The translations under genes and the position numbers were made by a program. Below are positions 4,955 through 5,244 of a stretch of DNA of 5,244 nucleotides, piece by piece. Origin of the DNA: Myxococcales bacterium (GTDB lineage Bacteria > Myxococcota_A > Polyangia > Fen-1088). The DNA lies in the NCBI GenBank assembly GCA_003170035.1, contig PMZX01000340.1, positions 1 through 5,244 on the forward strand. Reading direction: 5' to 3'. Each line of letters opens with the position of its first letter. Position 1 is the first letter of the stretch. The notes beneath the pieces are model-generated. The model worked only from the letters and a program-made list of their open reading frames with translations. It ran no database searches and was not told the DNA's origin.

Positions 4955-5244
4955 ATGAGAAAGCGTCTCCGCGATCTCGGCTTCGCCATCGGTCATCTGC
5001 CCACCGGATCGCTGAACGCGATCACCGACGTGCCCGGCGTGCGCGTGGGCCACACCACGCTCATCCAGGGCGAGGGACCGTTGGTGGTGGGCAAGGGGCC
5101 GGTGCGCACCGGCGTGACCGCCATCCTGCCGCCTGACCCCATCTTCGCCGAGCGGGTCCTGGCTGGCGCTTTCGTGCTCAATGGCGCCGGCGAGGTTTCG
5201 GGCCTGACCCAGGTGGTGGAGTGGGGCCTGCTCGAAACCCCGGT
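4955..5244 (+). CDS. P1-family (DmpA/BapA-type) self-processing aminopeptidase, N-terminal part
   Basis: The frame opens at ATG 4955 and runs 96 codons to the right edge. It carries the family's N-terminal hallmarks: NAITDVPGVRVGHTTL (residues 21-36), a GPLVVGKGPVRTGVTAILP segment (41-59), and NGAGEVSGLTQVVEWG (76-91). Members are N-terminal-nucleophile enzymes made as a precursor that cuts itself before a Ser or Thr to give two chains. DmpA of Ochrobactrum anthropi acts as an L-aminopeptidase and a D-Ala amidase/esterase; BapA-type relatives cleave N-terminal beta-amino acids. The nucleophile and other active-site residues lie beyond the edge, so activity cannot be checked. No signal peptide is visible, so the protein is probably cytosolic. 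The gene starts 25 nt after the ligase stop on the same strand and is likely co-transcribed. The ribosome binding site is weak (GGGTAG). The ATG at 4944 is out of frame and hits TGA after four codons. The family call is firm; the exact substrate is unknown. Confidence 0.92.
   Translation, partial: MRKRLRDLGFAIGHLPTGSLNAITDVPGVRVGHTTLIQGEGPLVVGKGPVRTGVTAILPPDPIFAERVLAGAFVLNGAGEVSGLTQVVEWGLLETP

Noticed and set aside
1..5244. Mobile element, phage, CRISPR or toxin-antitoxin content
   Set aside because: I found no transposase or integrase motifs, no terminal inverted repeats with target duplications, no spaced direct repeats and no recognisable toxin-antitoxin pair.

Overview
The window is GC-rich, with strong G/C preference at third codon positions. 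It carries a Gly/Pro/Tyr-rich secreted protein, a small Cys-rich lipoprotein, a receiver-only response regulator and a Ddl-like ATP-grasp ligase. This mix would fit a myxobacterium or another deltaproteobacterial lineage (Myxococcota-like). That placement is inference from style; no marker gene is present.

Layout. (1) Positions 1-272, minus strand: the 5' end of a gene for an exported protein with a signal peptide, an Ala/Pro-rich linker and Gly-Tyr-Gly-Pro-Pro-Pro repeats. It runs off the left edge. (2) Positions 273-390: a 118-bp divergent promoter region. It is less GC-rich than the genes and has a sigma-54-like element facing left, two alternative promoter candidates facing right, and a 7-bp inverted repeat. 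(3) Positions 391-2184, plus strand: a 597-residue protein that I read as four receiver-type modules in a row with no output domain. Only the third has a complete phosphorylation site. (4) Positions 2258-2533, plus strand: a 91-residue lipoprotein whose mature part has eight cysteines besides the lipidated one. (5) Positions 2534-2766: a 233-bp gap with inverted repeats, a -35-like TTGACG, and a possible 59-codon ORF whose stop overlaps the next start as GTGA. (6) Positions 2767-4929, plus strand: a 720-residue protein made of two consecutive complete D-Ala-D-Ala-ligase-like ATP-grasp enzymes and a Gly/Asn/Lys tail. (7) Positions 4955-5244, plus strand: the N-terminus of a P1-family (DmpA/BapA) self-processing aminopeptidase, cut by the right edge.

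The most interesting unit is the last pair. A double Ddl-like ligase lies 25 nt upstream of a DmpA-type peptidase, a family able to act on N-terminal D-amino-acid or beta-amino-acid residues. Together they look like a make-and-break or make-and-recycle pair for a small, perhaps D-amino-acid-containing, peptide. The ligase keeps the ATP and Mg residues in both halves. The omega-loop tyrosine that shapes acceptor choice in true Ddl is replaced by Ser in one half and Gln in the other, so ordinary cell-wall D-Ala-D-Ala synthesis should not be assumed. No tRNA, rRNA, CRISPR array, transposase or phage gene was seen.
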